Shown here: piece after piece, positions 23,761-35,439 of the stretch
Position numbering within the stretch: the stretch's first letter is position 1
Layout: each line of letters begins with the position of its first letter
Source: Pollenia angustigena
Lineage: Eukaryota > Arthropoda > Insecta > Diptera > Polleniidae
Direction: 5' to 3'
Length of the DNA: 64,000 bases
Assembly (NCBI GenBank): GCA_930367215.1
Contig: OV884060.1
Coordinates: forward strand, 208,013,253-208,077,252
The notes under the pieces: generated by a model
What the model saw: the letters and a program-made list of their open reading frames with translations, nothing else
Database searches by the model: none
What the model was told of the DNA's origin: nothing
Translations under genes and position numbers: made by a program

Positions 23761-23877
23761 ATAAAGTAAAGAAAGCCAGACTATGAATTGTTTGTAAAGT
23801 TCTGTAGAAGATATTCACGCTTCGTTCTAACAGAAACTGTTTACAGAAATCCTTCGTTAAGGCACATATAAGATTAT

Positions 23878-24086
23878 GGGTACGTTCGTAAATGCATCAC
23901 TGCGCTGCATCAGAAAAGCAAACTTGTTTTAATGGCGATAAAAGAATAATAGTAACTTATATTATTGTGTGACTATTATTTTTGTGGAGTATTTCACAAT
24001 TTTTCGGTCCACATTTACTTCACTGATAAATATATTACCACTTGAAATCACTGATGCAGCGCAGTGATGCATTTACGAACGCACCC
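23878..24086. mobile_element. 209-bp MITE, GGGTACGTTCGTAAATGCA ends, TSD TAT
   Basis: Ends GGGTACGTTCGTAAATGCAT and GGGTGCGTTCGTAAATGCAT (inverted), flanked by TAT. A short relative of 39137-40269. Confidence 0.87.
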
Positions 24087-24089
24087 TAT

Positions 24090-25500
24090 ATTGTCATCGC
24101 AACCGAGAAGGTCATGATTATCAAAGTCTAAAACCTTTTAATGACAGTAACTTTCTAAAAGCAAAAATTTCGCAGTTTTTTTGCTTTCATTAATTAACAA
24201 AGATTTCATTTATTTAAATCTCCACTAGCGTAAACCCAGATACAATTGTCCAACTTTAAGGTACCTATGATCATACTCATATTATCATTTAAACACATTG
24301 TCTGCCGATCAAAACTGCTACCCCAGCAACTGAAAAACAAATAGTACTTATGCAACAACCAGGCTGGCAAACCAACACAAGCAATCATCGTTGTCGATAA
24401 TGTTGTTGTTGTTGATGACGATCCATTTCAATTCGATTTAACATTAAGAACAACAACTCTTTATTTAAAATTGCTACTTACAATTGTACATTTGTACAAT
24501 TCACGAGAGTGAATTTTGTTTGGTTTCTGTTCGATTATTGTTTGTGTAGTACGAGTTGTACGCCAACATGTGATTAAATGTGCAAATGTTGGTAGTCAAT
24601 TTAAGCATAAAGTCAAAAAAAAACATGATGCATTTTTCGTTACATCCATAATATTAAAGTTAAGCGAGGCAATGCATCAAAGATTGCTAGGCAATTGATT
24701 ACGGAAGAAAAAGTTGGAGTACAAATACTTGGAAATTGTATTGTAACAGCGGTTAAACGTTTTATTTGTACTTAAAATAATTAGCGGATAGTCTGATAAA
24801 GCTATTATAATGAAAACATATAATTTTTTTTTATGTTGGGATATAAAAGACCGGAAAATATAAAGAGAAACCCCCCTTCAAAGGATGATATATTTAGTAA
24901 AGAAGCAAGGCGAAATTCATGCAGACACAAACGATTTAAAAATTAAATCGTAAATTCGATCTAATAGTTGTTGAATGTTTTTTAATTAAACTTAATCTCA
25001 AGAATAATGTTTTAAAAACTGTAACTAAGTTACCGTTGTTGTTATTAAACTATTATTTTTCAATTGTATATTTATTTTGATGTTGCCAGATCTAATAAAA
25101 TATCCCTGATGATGTTGGGAATCTCCATCGAAACGTCGGAAAAATAAATTATGAAATAATCTTTTATTTGCATAGAATACATGACCTTAATAAGCCCGAT
25201 TTAGAATTTTCTAAACAAATCAATAATAAAATAACGAAAAGGTCGATAAAAAACTTAAATATGTATATCGTTACCTTCAGTCGTTAAAGAGCTCAATCCC
25301 ATTAAATACACTAGTGTTTGCCCAGTGGTCGAAATTCGATTATATGTAATTATTTATGCAAATATGAAGAAAACATATTCCAACCAATGATTTTTCCGTC
25401 TTAGTGGATCGATTTGGCAGAGACAAACCTCCGCTTTATATTCTATCTTACCCTCAAGACCGTGAATGTTTAATTTATTTTGTAAGTTCAATATAATATA
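24090..25500. other. unassigned, mostly unique DNA
   Basis: Short GTT/AAC microsatellite at 24399-24412. ATCGAAACGTCGGAAAAAT at about 25127 resembles the 3' ends of some retroelements. No gene. Confidence 0.4.
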
Positions 25501-25506
25501 AATAAA

Positions 25507-26598
25507 CTAGCTGACCCAGCAAACGTTGTTTTGCTAATAACTTATTTCTTTCAGTTGTGCCTGCATGTCAAATTTTAAGAAAACCGGTTGATTAGTTTAG
25601 AATATAGGTAGGGGGAGCTTTTGCTCCTCTTGCCCAATTCCATGACCTGTTTTCTTTCAGATGTTACAGTGTCTGCATGCCAAATTTTAAGAAAACCGGT
25701 TGATTAGTTAGGAAGATATAGGGAGGGGGAGCTTTTACCCCTTTTGCTTTACGCCCTTATGCCATAGTACTTTCCAGCTGTAACACTAAGTTCAGTTAAG
25801 AAGATATTAAGAGGGGCAGCTTTTACCCTTCTTGCCCTATTTCACATTCTTTTCCCTATTTCCTTTCAGATTTTACAGTGTCTGCATTTAAGAAAACCCG
25901 TTCATTAGTTTAAAAGATATAGGGAAGGGGAGCTGCAACCGCTATTGCCCTATCTCACGCCCTATTACTTATTTTCATTCAGATGTTACAGTCTCTGCAT
26001 GCCAAATTTTAAGAAACCCGGTTGATTAGCTTAAAAGATTGGGGAGGGGGAGCTTTTACCCCTATTGCCCTATTTCACGCCCTAAATAATAAAATTTTAG
26101 GTTATAGTTCTTTCCAGATGTTACACTATTATCCTGCAAAATTTCAAGAAAATCGGTCGATTTGTTAAACAGATATAGGGAGGGAGATCTTTTACTTCTC
26201 TTGCTCTATTTCACGCCCTATTCCCTTTTTTTTCAGATGTTACAGTGCCTGCATGCCAAATTTTAAGAAAACAGGTTGATTAGGTAAGAAGATATAGGTA
26301 GGGGGAGCAAATGCCCCATTTAACAAATTCACATACAAAATTTCATAAAAATCAGTCAAGCCGCTTCGGAGGAGTTCAAAATGGAGGGTTTTTTGTTGTT
26401 ATTTGTATGGGAATATATAGGAAAATACTTGTATAAATGCCGTATCTGCGGAACCCCTAAGCCAATTTCGTGCAAACTTAACTTAACCATCTACAGACTA
26501 TCCCCAACGTACCCTGAAATTTTGGTTGAAATCGGTCGAACCGTTTCTGCAGTTAGTGGTGACATCAAAGTGTACACTTCTTTTTATATATATAGATT
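25507..26598 (+). repeat. interspersed repeat with internal tandem expansion
   Basis: Starts CTAGCTGACCCAGCAAACG and ends TTTTTATATATATAGATT, a start/end pair common to a widespread insect repeat type. Between them about seven units of 110-130 bp (TCTGCATGCCAAATTTTAAG, GAAAACCGGTTGATTAG, GGGAGGGGGAGCTTTTACCC). Related starts lie at 5833 and 16755. I cannot name the family with confidence. Confidence 0.7.
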
Positions 26599-26599
26599 C

Positions 26600-27080
26600 A
26601 GCCAGTACCAATTGAAAAACAAAAAAAGTACCAAAAAGTCTCCTCTTATAGTTTCTCAATCACTCTTGACTCTGCATGTTGAATTTTTTGTTTCAGGTTA
26701 AGTATTAATAACATTTTAAAAAGTACCCGTTAAAGAACGAAAAAATACCAAAAGATACTTCATACAGATTCTTATGCACTCAGAACCTTGCATGTTTAAT
26801 TTTATGATTCAAGGTACACAATTAATAAAAATTCAAAAAGTACCAGTACCAAAAAGTTCCCTCTTTTAAATTCTCAACCACTTAGGACATTGCATGTTTA
26901 ATTGTTGTATGACGAAAAAGTACCAAAAACCATTCCCTTGCAGGTTCTTATTCATTCAGGACGATGCAGGTTTAATTTATGTTTCTAGGTCCAATATAAC
27001 AAAAATTGAAAAAGTACTAGTTGTAGAACGAAAAAGTACCAACATTTTTAATCCCATAGGTTCTAATTCACTCAGGACGC
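26600..27080 (+). repeat. decayed tandem array, about 75-115-bp units
   Basis: At least four units with the anchors AAAAGTACCA, TTCTYAATCACTC and GCATGTTTAATT (near 26669, 26785, 26887 and 26963). No coding sense. Confidence 0.65.
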
Positions 27081-28107
27081 TGCCACAGAGCATACACAGA
27101 TGAAAAAAGTGACGTATGAAAAATTCCCAAATCATTTGTGAGAGCAGCTTTCGAAGAAAACAGGCGGTCGCAATCAACACAAATTGCATTTATCAAAACA
27201 AAAATGCAAAAAACACAATAATTTCTGTCTCGGGACGTCTTTGTGCGATCTGTTCAATTTAACGCTCGAATTTCTAGAAAGTACCAAATTTTTTTCGTAT
27301 TTTTTAGATTAGTTAAGCATTTGGCATAATTTTTATTTCTATGTTTATTGGCTTAAAAGCAAGATTGCGTGACAAAGAAGTTCCAATATACAGGTTATAC
27401 TCGTTTAAACCCTAAAAGGGCTGAATTTTAAAATAGTACCAGATACCCGTCCACTTATTTTGCTAATGAACAACGATAAGTAATAAATTTATTTCACTGC
27501 ATCAATAACTGAATTTTCAAAAATGTGGACTTAGCACCTTTACAACTGAAGGCAGCGATATATTTTCTTTTATGTTCATTTGTAAACGAAAATGTTTAAC
27601 TCAGTTAAAATTATAAAATAAAAATCTTTAGCATACTTTTTGGCACTCAGAAATTTTGCTGCGACATCTATGAACTATTTTCTTTATTTAAATGATTAAG
27701 TGGTTGTGAAAAGCACTAAAAGTTTTTGAATATCGTTAAGTTTTTGTTTATTTCAATTATAAGTGCTATAAATATATAATTTAGTATTAATCTCTTTCTC
27801 TTAAAGCCTAGTACACTGTTTTACGTGAAATGCTGTAAATAATCATATGAAAAAATTTTGTGCGCAAACAAGAATGTTTACTTTATTTTTTATGAAAAAA
27901 ATACCTCCAAGACATAAATATGTACTCACAAAGACTGTACAGAGCAGTGTTCGAAAATAAACAGTACATTATTTAACGTTCGGCTCACACACCCAGGAAC
28001 GATATCTATTTTTTTAGTGATTGTGTAGGCATACGCAACCCTTAATACCGTTCGTAAATATTTTCAAGAAACAGAACAATTGTAGTGATACTGTAGACAA
28101 ACATTAT
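27080..28107. other. unassigned AT-rich DNA
   Basis: No repeat family or gene recognised. Confidence 0.4.
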
Positions 28108-28234
28108 CAGCCCAATTATGAATACAAATTCCACGGGAGTTTTTTCCCCTTTGATATTTTTACAATTGAATTTACATAGGAAAAATGGGAGAAGGGAGAA
28201 AACTCCCGGGGAATTTCTATTCATAATTGGGCTG
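28108..28234. mobile_element. 127-bp foldback MITE, TSD TAT
   Basis: Ends CAGCCCAATTATGAATA and complement, with arms of about 50 bp including AACTCCC/GGGAGTT. Flanked by TAT. Confidence 0.82.
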
Positions 28235-29305
28235 TATATTTTAATGTTCTATAATGTTTTTTTCGTGTGTGTATTTTGTTTTTGTAAAAAATGTTTGGTT
28301 TTTTTTACCAGCCAAAATGGACGAACATTAACGAGTCGAACCGAATTATATTAAGTATTCCTGAAACATACTAATTTTATACGTTTTTATGTGAAAAAAT
28401 CAGGCTTTTCTTCGTATTTTGTAAAATATTTATAGCCGATTTCACTAATTTATTTAAATACCAATTTATGTTTAAAATTAGTTTTTCGCTTTTGAGTCAT
28501 AACTTTTTGCCCAAACCAAGCCACACATAAATTGGCTTGGACGAGAATGCAACATATTTTTAGTTCAAGCCATATTTTGTGGTGCTTTAGTAAATAATTC
28601 TTTCCGTGTATTTCCCCAAAAAATCCTAATATTTTTTTTAAATCCCCAATGTAATCCCCAAACCCCAAATCAAATTTTTTGTCCCTTTTAGCAAAGCTGG
28701 CAGCCCTGCTAAGAAAGCACTGTTATCTATGCTAAAGTTTGTGGAGGGCGCGATTCTAGGCCAAAGATAATGGCAAAAGAAGTAGCGGTTCGAACGTGAA
28801 AAAAACAGAAGTAGTTTTTGTGGCCATGCATAAAAAGGCGTAATTCAGCGAAACATGGCACAATTTTTTAGTCAAACTACTTTGAGAATTATACGTAGCA
28901 ATGTAACATTAAAATGTCTTTGATTTGAATCCAAAATCTTCTGTATTTTATTTTTTTAAGCCAAAATCTATGTCGATACGTGACATTTCGAACGTGAAAT
29001 TTTTCTATGATAATTGAACTGAATATTGATTAAAGCAAAATAAAAATTTACCGTTAATCCGAAAAACATATTGCTCTTTGAACTCTTCTTTAGATTACAG
29101 ACCATGTAAGAAAATTTTTTTGAAATAATTTTCATCAAATATCACCTCTTTTCAGGAAGATAAATTAAAGAAAACATACAATAAAAAATTCTCACAATAA
29201 GAAATTACGTTTGCACAACTTTGCAGTCTGATTGTGTTCATCTAAGTGGACAAATTTATGGGTAAATTTATAAAATTAGTAAAATCTAAATATTTCTCTA
29301 TAACA
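28235..29305. other. unassigned
   Basis: AT-rich. A lone hAT-like right end (GCTGGCAGCCCTG near 28705) has no partner found. No gene supported. Confidence 0.4.
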
Positions 29306-30297
29306 ATATCGTAAAATAATTAGTATTGTGGTTATTTATGGTTTTTAATCCAAATTTTTAATATTTTTAATTAGGCTTAAGTTCATGAAATTTAATTTTT
29401 TCATTAAATTATTTTTATGAAGAAAGGAATTTTACAACATGAAAATTAATTAAAATTGTTATTGATAATCTTTCATTCTTGACGTGGCTGGGGCTCGAAC
29501 CCCGGCCGGCAGGTTACCATGACATGTTTCGATTGCAACCACTCAATCTCCTCAGACGGATTTGCCGTCTTACACTCGCAGCCATCGACGACTGCTGACG
29601 TCACTAGTCAAACATCAATCCTTAAACCAATTTGTATTTTAACATTTGGTAGATCGAAATTTGCTTTCCTGAATGATTATCCATTTTAATTGATTTTACA
29701 TGTTTTTCCCTTACTTCTGTTTTTTCGTACTTTTGTCAAGAATTTTTCTTGAAGTCCAAGTACATTTTCTGTTTTTTCATTTTGTCTTTTTCTTTTCTGT
29801 TGACCTTTTTCAGCACAACTTGAAGAACAAATGTACACATAGAGCTCGTGCCTTAGCTTTAACAATAATTAGTATTGTGGTTATTTTGTTGAACTATTTA
29901 TGGTTTTTAATCCAAATTTTTAATATTTTTAATTAGGCTTAAGTTCATGAAATTTAATTTTTTCATTAAATTATTTTTATGAGAAAAGGAAAAAAAAAAA
30001 AAAAAAAAAAAAAAAACATGTAAAATCAATTAAAATGGATAATCATTCAGGAAAGCAAATTTCGATCTACCAAATGTTAGAATACAATTTGGTTTAAGGA
30101 TTGATGTTTGACTATTGACGTCAGCAGTCGTCGATGGCTGCGAGTGTAAGACGGCAAATCCATCTGAGGAGATCGAGTGGTTGCGATCGAAACATGTCAT
30201 GGTAACCTGCCGGCCGGGGTTTGAGCCCCAACCACGTCAAGAATGAAAGATTATCAATAACAATTTTAATTAATTTTCATATCGTAAAATAATTAGC
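29306..30297. repeat. inverted pair of SINE-like repeats bounded by an 18-bp direct repeat
   Basis: A minus-strand copy (29324-29702) and a plus-strand copy (30017-30279) form arms of about 250 bp. Between them lie a second minus-strand tail (29862-29990) and an A-run (29989-30015). ATATCGTAAAATAATTAG occurs directly repeated at both outer borders (29306-29323 and 30280-30297), as expected for one retrotransposition event. B-box-like GGGTTYGAGCCCC is present in both copies. Confidence 0.7.
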
Positions 30298-30782
30298 TTT
30301 TAATAACTTTTAAATTTTCGGTAACGGTGGACCTTTTGACGGATATGCCCATATATGGCTAGAGAAACACAACGAAATTGACAAAAGAGCCGCTATTTAC
30401 GCCCATTTCTTGACATTCATTTTTGAGAGTGGTTGTTCCGAATCCTTTAAACAGTATTTAAAAGAGCATTCACGATTATTTTGTTCAAATATGAATATAA
30501 AATGGCGTAATAGTTCCAGAAATTTTAACGTTTTTTTTTTTAAACATAATGCTATTTGGCTTCTGATAGAACGAAGCGGGAATATCTTCTACTTTACTTT
30601 ATCGAACGAAATAGGAGTATCTTCTAAAGTATTAAAATAAATCTACTGGAAAAGTTACTTTTTTTAAGGCACCGAAATTACTGCCATTTAATGAAAACTG
30701 AAATCATAAAGCTTTTCTTTATTTCCGATTTTTATCATACCAAACACGATTGTTGAAAAGATTCAAAAACATGCCTTGATAC

Positions 30783-31942
30783 TAGGGTTTTTTCCCGGGA
30801 ATTCCCGGGACGGAATTTTTATATTTCCCGTTTTCCCGGGATTTTTGTTGCGGGATCCCGGGAAATAAAAAGTTCTTCATAGTTTCAGAAAACAGCTATT
30901 TTTACTCTGAAATTTAGTTTTCTTTTCTCTAAAAATTAGCATCTGTGGATGGGTTGTCGATTAGATCAATTATAAGAAATGTGTACAAACGTAAATTAAT
31001 GTCTCCTGCGGCAATAAATCTATTAAAAGCAGAATGGGCAGTGCAACAATTGATAATTAATAACTTTAGTGAAGTGATGAATTGATAAAGAACATAAATT
31101 CAAAATAAGATGCAGGCAGTTAATTCTCATTGTCCATGGACAAGTCTTAAAAATAGGATATACATAAACATATCGCTCCGTTATTGCAACATAGTCGTAT
31201 CTACAAAAAAAAAAAAATCGAGCTTGGTAATATATCCGGGAAGTGCGGGGAAAAAATAATGAAACTCGTGTAAGTTACTAAAACATACAATTTGAAAAAC
31301 ACATTGTCCTAAAGATTACAGATGGACCTAATGAAAAGAAATAGTTTGTAAGAAGTAGTCCGGATGATGCTATTTTTTGCATCAACCTTGACATCAAAAG
31401 CATGCAACATCGGTGCACTTTTAATTATTTGTCCAACCTCGGTAAAAAAGTAAACGAAATTTTTCGGAAACATGGTAATTAGTAAACAAAATCAGAAATA
31501 TACTCTTTGGCGACTCACTAAACGCTTTGAGTGTGTCAGAAAGTAATTTCCTACGCCGTTAAAAAATGTTAATATATTTATTAAAATATTTTATATATTT
31601 TATGATTTTACTTTTTGATCTCATATCTTGAGTACCTCAATTGTTATGTTTATTTTATCTTGTACTAGATCATCATAATACGGAATTTACTTATAATAGC
31701 CAAAGGTAATAATAATTCAAGTTCCGCTTTCAATCTTCAATTAATTTTTGTAGTATTTAAGCATTTATTTTACTTACTTTGTAAACAAGTACCCTCACGT
31801 TTGTTTATAAATGTTTTTTTCATTAATAAAACCAAGTTTACCTTGTATTATTTGTATGGAGCGGGATCCCGGGATCCCGGGAAATTTAAAAATTTTTCCC
31901 GCTTTCCCGGGAATCGAAAAACTCCGGGAAAAAAAAACTCTA
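30783..31942. mobile_element. non-autonomous hAT element, 8-bp TSD CTTGATAC
   Basis: 1160 bp with ends TAGGGTTTTTT and TAGAGTTTTTT (inverted), flanked by exact CTTGATAC. Subterminal runs of CCCGGGA and GGATCCCGGGA make both ends strongly self-complementary. No transposase ORF. Confidence 0.9.
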
Positions 31943-32027
31943 CTTGATACTCTTGGCCACGTCAGGATACTCAATCACTCGATTGTCCTTGGCGGAGTGG
32001 ACTACTGCACCACGAAGCCTTTCATCG

Positions 32028-32602
32028 TCTATCGCCAAACCGGATGTCAGAAATCGCCAAACGTCAATTTGGTTCAGTTTTTGTAATTTCTTTTTTTTTT
32101 AATTAAATTTTGCAAACAAAAAACGCTAGTATAATATGTGAGTCAAAAATCGCCAAAAACTGAGAAAAAATACAAAAAATTCGCCGAAAGTAAATTTTGT
32201 TTTATTTCTGTAATTTTTTTTTAAATAACATAAAATGGAGATCGTATAAGTATTCAGTTAAAAAAGCGTAAATTAAGTACACAAGTTTATAAGATCGTAC
32301 ACTTTAGCCTCACTGATAGCATTAAATAGTGACTGAATATAAAATTCACTTAAACTGATAACAAAACAAAAATCATGTGGAAAAATTTGCAATTTTTTTT
32401 TATATTAGTAATGATAACAAAAAATAACAAGCTGTTAAACAAAATCGCCGAAATAATATAAATGGTAAAAATAGCCAAGTTAATCGGCAGTTATATCAGA
32501 AATAGCCACAAAAGTCGCCAGTCGCCAAATGGGAAATCCCATCGCCAAACACGTTTCAAAATCTCCACGTTTGGCGAGAAATCGCCATATCTGACAGCCC
32601 TG
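32028..32602. mobile_element. hAT-like element, left end damaged
   Basis: Inserted in the LINE copy. The right end reads CAGGGCTGTCAGATATGGCG (inverted). The left end lacks CAGGGCTG but keeps GTCAGAAATCGCCAAACGT. Many ATCGCCAA motifs occur subterminally. No intact duplication: the right flank is GTTGCGAG and the left copy is lost. Confidence 0.7.
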
Positions 32603-32888
32603 GTTGCGAGGTACGCAGCACATACTGCATACGGAAATGTTCTGCCTATTTATGATCTATGCAGACGGATCGTGGAAAGGAAGTAGAGTTGGCGGGGCTT
32701 TCTTATTAGGTGAACTGGATACAAAAATTTTCCCTTTCGTCTGCCGGATGACTGTAGTGTCCTGCAGATGGAAATCTCTGCTATAAGGCGGGAGGCCAAG
32801 GTATTAAAACTTCGGTATATGTTACAATTTAGTAGTTTTGTATTTTTAATTCACATTTTTCTACTTTTTATGTCCTAATCAAATTAAA

Positions 32889-34265
32889 ACAAGTAAGAAA
32901 GTATAGTCGGTCAAGCCCGACCATATGACACCCTACACCACAGTATTTAAAAACACATCATGCTTATGTATCCATATAAATATGGATTTATCTATGTTTT
33001 TAAACTTCATTAAAATCGGTTTGTAAGTTTGTGAGAGGCAGAAATTGCCCTCTACCTCCCCTTGTGGTCCTATTTTTGAAAAACTGTATAGCTAATGTGT
33101 CTATATAGATATGTATCTCTCTATGGTTTTAATTTCAATAAAATAGGTTTGATTTAAAAAATGCATCCCTTTTGTTTCCATAACGATATGGTTCTATCTA
33201 TGTTTTAAATTTCATTAAAATCGGTTTTATAGTTTCTGAGAGGAAGAAATTTCTCCCTGTCTTCCCTCGTGGTCCTACGATTTGGCCCATTTTCAATAGT
33301 CTTGGTCCTTGTGCCAATTTTATCAAATTATCTCCAAAATTGCGACCTGGAGGCTTATTCTGAATTGCGATGCGAAAATCATTGCAATGCGCAAATGAAT
33401 TGCGATGCGAAAGAAAATTGGTATTCTGTTAGACTTTCGCAATCGCATTCGCAATTTATTTCAAATCGTGGCAACGCTGCTCAAATATACGTCAGTGTCA
33501 ATAAACGTCAAATTAAAAATAAATAAATTGTTTGTGTTTGGCTGTGAAAATTGTTTAAAAAATATATTTAGGACATTCTGTAATAAAAAAAAAATAATAA
33601 AAATGGATATTGTGGCACTGTGGTTCGACGACGAAGAAAATGAAAATGTTGTGTGTGTTAAATTTCAAAATTAAGTTGAAGTCAAATATTTTTTAACTGG
33701 TTTATATATTTCATACTTTTTCCATCCTGCAGCTTCTCTAATAGGTGCTCCATTGATATTTAGTTCTTCAGTTAACGTTTGCCACAAAGTATTTGCCGAC
33801 TGACGTGCATTTGGTGCTTATTCATATATTCTATCATTATTTCAAATTGACGCGGTTTGGTGGTCTTATTGCTTGCTTCCCTGAATTAAATAATAAAATA
33901 TTATCTTTCACTAACATGTTTGTACTTTGCGAATGCTATTTTGTTGTCGAATAAATTTTGCGAATTTGTCACCTTTTCGCATTTGAAATGCGATTAAAAA
34001 AAAAACTTTGCGAATATCGCAATGCAGAATAGCAATTGTTCGCATATATGCATTTTCGCATCGCATTGATTTTCGCATCGCAATTCAGAATAAGCCTCCT
34101 GTTCTTTGCGTAAAAGGTTACATGGACAGCCAGCCGGACGGTCATCGTTATTTCGACTCAGAAAGTGATTCTGAATCGATCGGTATACTTTAAGGTGGGT
34201 GTAGGACCAATATTTTAAGGCGTTGCACACATCAGCACAAATGCATAATACCCTCTCCACTATTT
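32889..34265 (+). repeat. long interspersed repeat family A, copy 1, split
   Basis: Matches 47387-47963 in two blocks (32889-33349 and 34099-34265) around the Harbinger-like insertion. The final TTGTGGTGTGGGTAT is lost. Confidence 0.8.
33350..34098 (-). mobile_element. Harbinger-like TIR element, 3-bp TSD CTG
   Basis: 749 bp with perfect ends GAGGCTTATTCTGAATTGCG (identity continues past 30 bp), flanked by CTG. Copies at 47387 and 61257 give the empty site. On the minus strand, about 33885-33665, a frameshifted relic reads NKTTKPRQFEIMIEYM, then LWQTLTEELNINGAPIREAA and GWKK. This fits the zeste-type Myb/SANT DNA-binding domain carried by some Harbinger accessory proteins. No DDE transposase present. 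Confidence 0.8.
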
Positions 34266-34269
34266 TAAT

Positions 34270-35226
34270 TGGCGTTTGGTAGTATTTCTAATTGTGAGGA
34301 AATTCTTGCTGAATATTCTGTACCTTAAAATTGAATTTTTTGTTAAGCGATTTTTGGTTATTTACACTTTTAATATGTAGTCACGTCTAGCGATTTTGAA
34401 AGTAGTGGGAAAAAATTATTTTAGTTATGTATGTACTTGTGTTATCAAAAAAAAAAATTTAAGATACACAGATTTTTTAAGAATATTATTTTATTTCTTT
34501 TATTCAATCTGTGATCAGAATCGATAACCATCTAAATCGACTTATTAATTAAGAAGTAAATTGAACAATCGAATTACTTAATATGTATAATTTAATATAA
34601 ATTTCTTATTCGTTTAAAGTTAAACTTGGCCAAATCAATTTTCGAATTTGAATTCCCCTTTCATTATTTTACCTTTAAATGATGCCGCCCTAAGGCCGGG
34701 CCTTGGCGTAAATCCACCACTGTTTGCATTGCTAAGTAAGATTAAGCTTACCAACATTACCAGTCATGGCGTTAGCGCCGTTTGTTGCCAATCCGATCAA
34801 ATTTTTGAAAGGAATGTTGTTTGTTTATGAAAAGCTTTTAAAAAGAAATTTTGAAACGGTATCTGACTTGGTAAGCTCGAATAAGGCGACAAAACTATTC
34901 TTTATAAAACGAACACCGTTAAAGTAACTTGCTCGTAACGTAATACATTTCATTTTATTGCTTGGTAAAAAAGCTAATAGATTTGCGGCCAGTGTTTTAA
35001 ATTTTTAAAATAAATTAATGTTGTACATTTTCTTAAACCGATCAAAATTAGGCTTGGCCTACCATCCGTCCAAACCAAAAATATCCGACCAAATTTGGTC
35101 AGAAAATACCAAGTTTGGCAACCCTGAAATGGTTGTACATGTTTGGTGGATGTGGTGTGTTGAATGAAAAGTTAAAGCATACTTTACGGCTGAAAATATA
35201 AAGTGCTCTTTAAAATAAAAATCAGC
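34270..35226. other. unassigned
   Basis: AT-rich. A lone CAGGGTTGCCAAACTTGG (inverted, about 35107-35125) looks like one hAT end without a partner. No gene seen. Confidence 0.4.
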
Positions 35227-35230
35227 AGCA

Positions 35231-35434
35231 GGGGTCTAATCATCGCATTCGATACTATCGTATCGAATAAACTATCGATTTTTTTTTGCATACGATAGAC
35301 ACTGTTACTTGATACTCGATATCGAATGCTATTATTTCAAATTCAATACATTTCATTCGATATCGAGTTTCATGATGCCAAAATAAATAATTTCGATCAA
35401 TTTTGCTCGATATCGTACGCGGTGATTAGACCCC
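35231..35434. mobile_element. 204-bp MITE with 4-bp TSD AGCA
   Basis: Ends GGGGTCTAATCATCGC and GGGGTCTAATCACCGC (inverted), flanked by AGCA. ATCGATATCG-type motifs fill both arms. A right end of the same family lies at 44540-44573. Confidence 0.78.
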
Positions 35435-35439
35435 AGCAA

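Larger units (their letters stand above)
30640..32805 (+). pseudogene. LINE RNase H-region fragment, copy B, split by two hAT elements
   Basis: Three blocks (30640-30774, 31951-32027, 32603-32805) are collinear with the minus strand of 23760-23330. The last block encodes IYADGSWKGSRVGGAFLLGE, the start of a LINE RNase H domain with its first catalytic Asp, then shifts frame. The sequence ends after GGGAGGCCAAGGTATTAAAA. Homology to the other LINE copy was seen directly; the I/LOA-like assignment is inferred from that copy. Confidence 0.75.

Noticed and set aside
25105..25140. Hammerhead-ribozyme-like core: CTGATGA followed by GAAAC
   Set aside because: The bases between them do not give a proper stem II (no G-C closing pair after CTGATGA), and flanking stems I and III are not evident.
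25560..26310. CRISPR-like regular repeats
   Set aside because: Units are diverged tandem repeats without unique spacers, in a eukaryotic transposon context.
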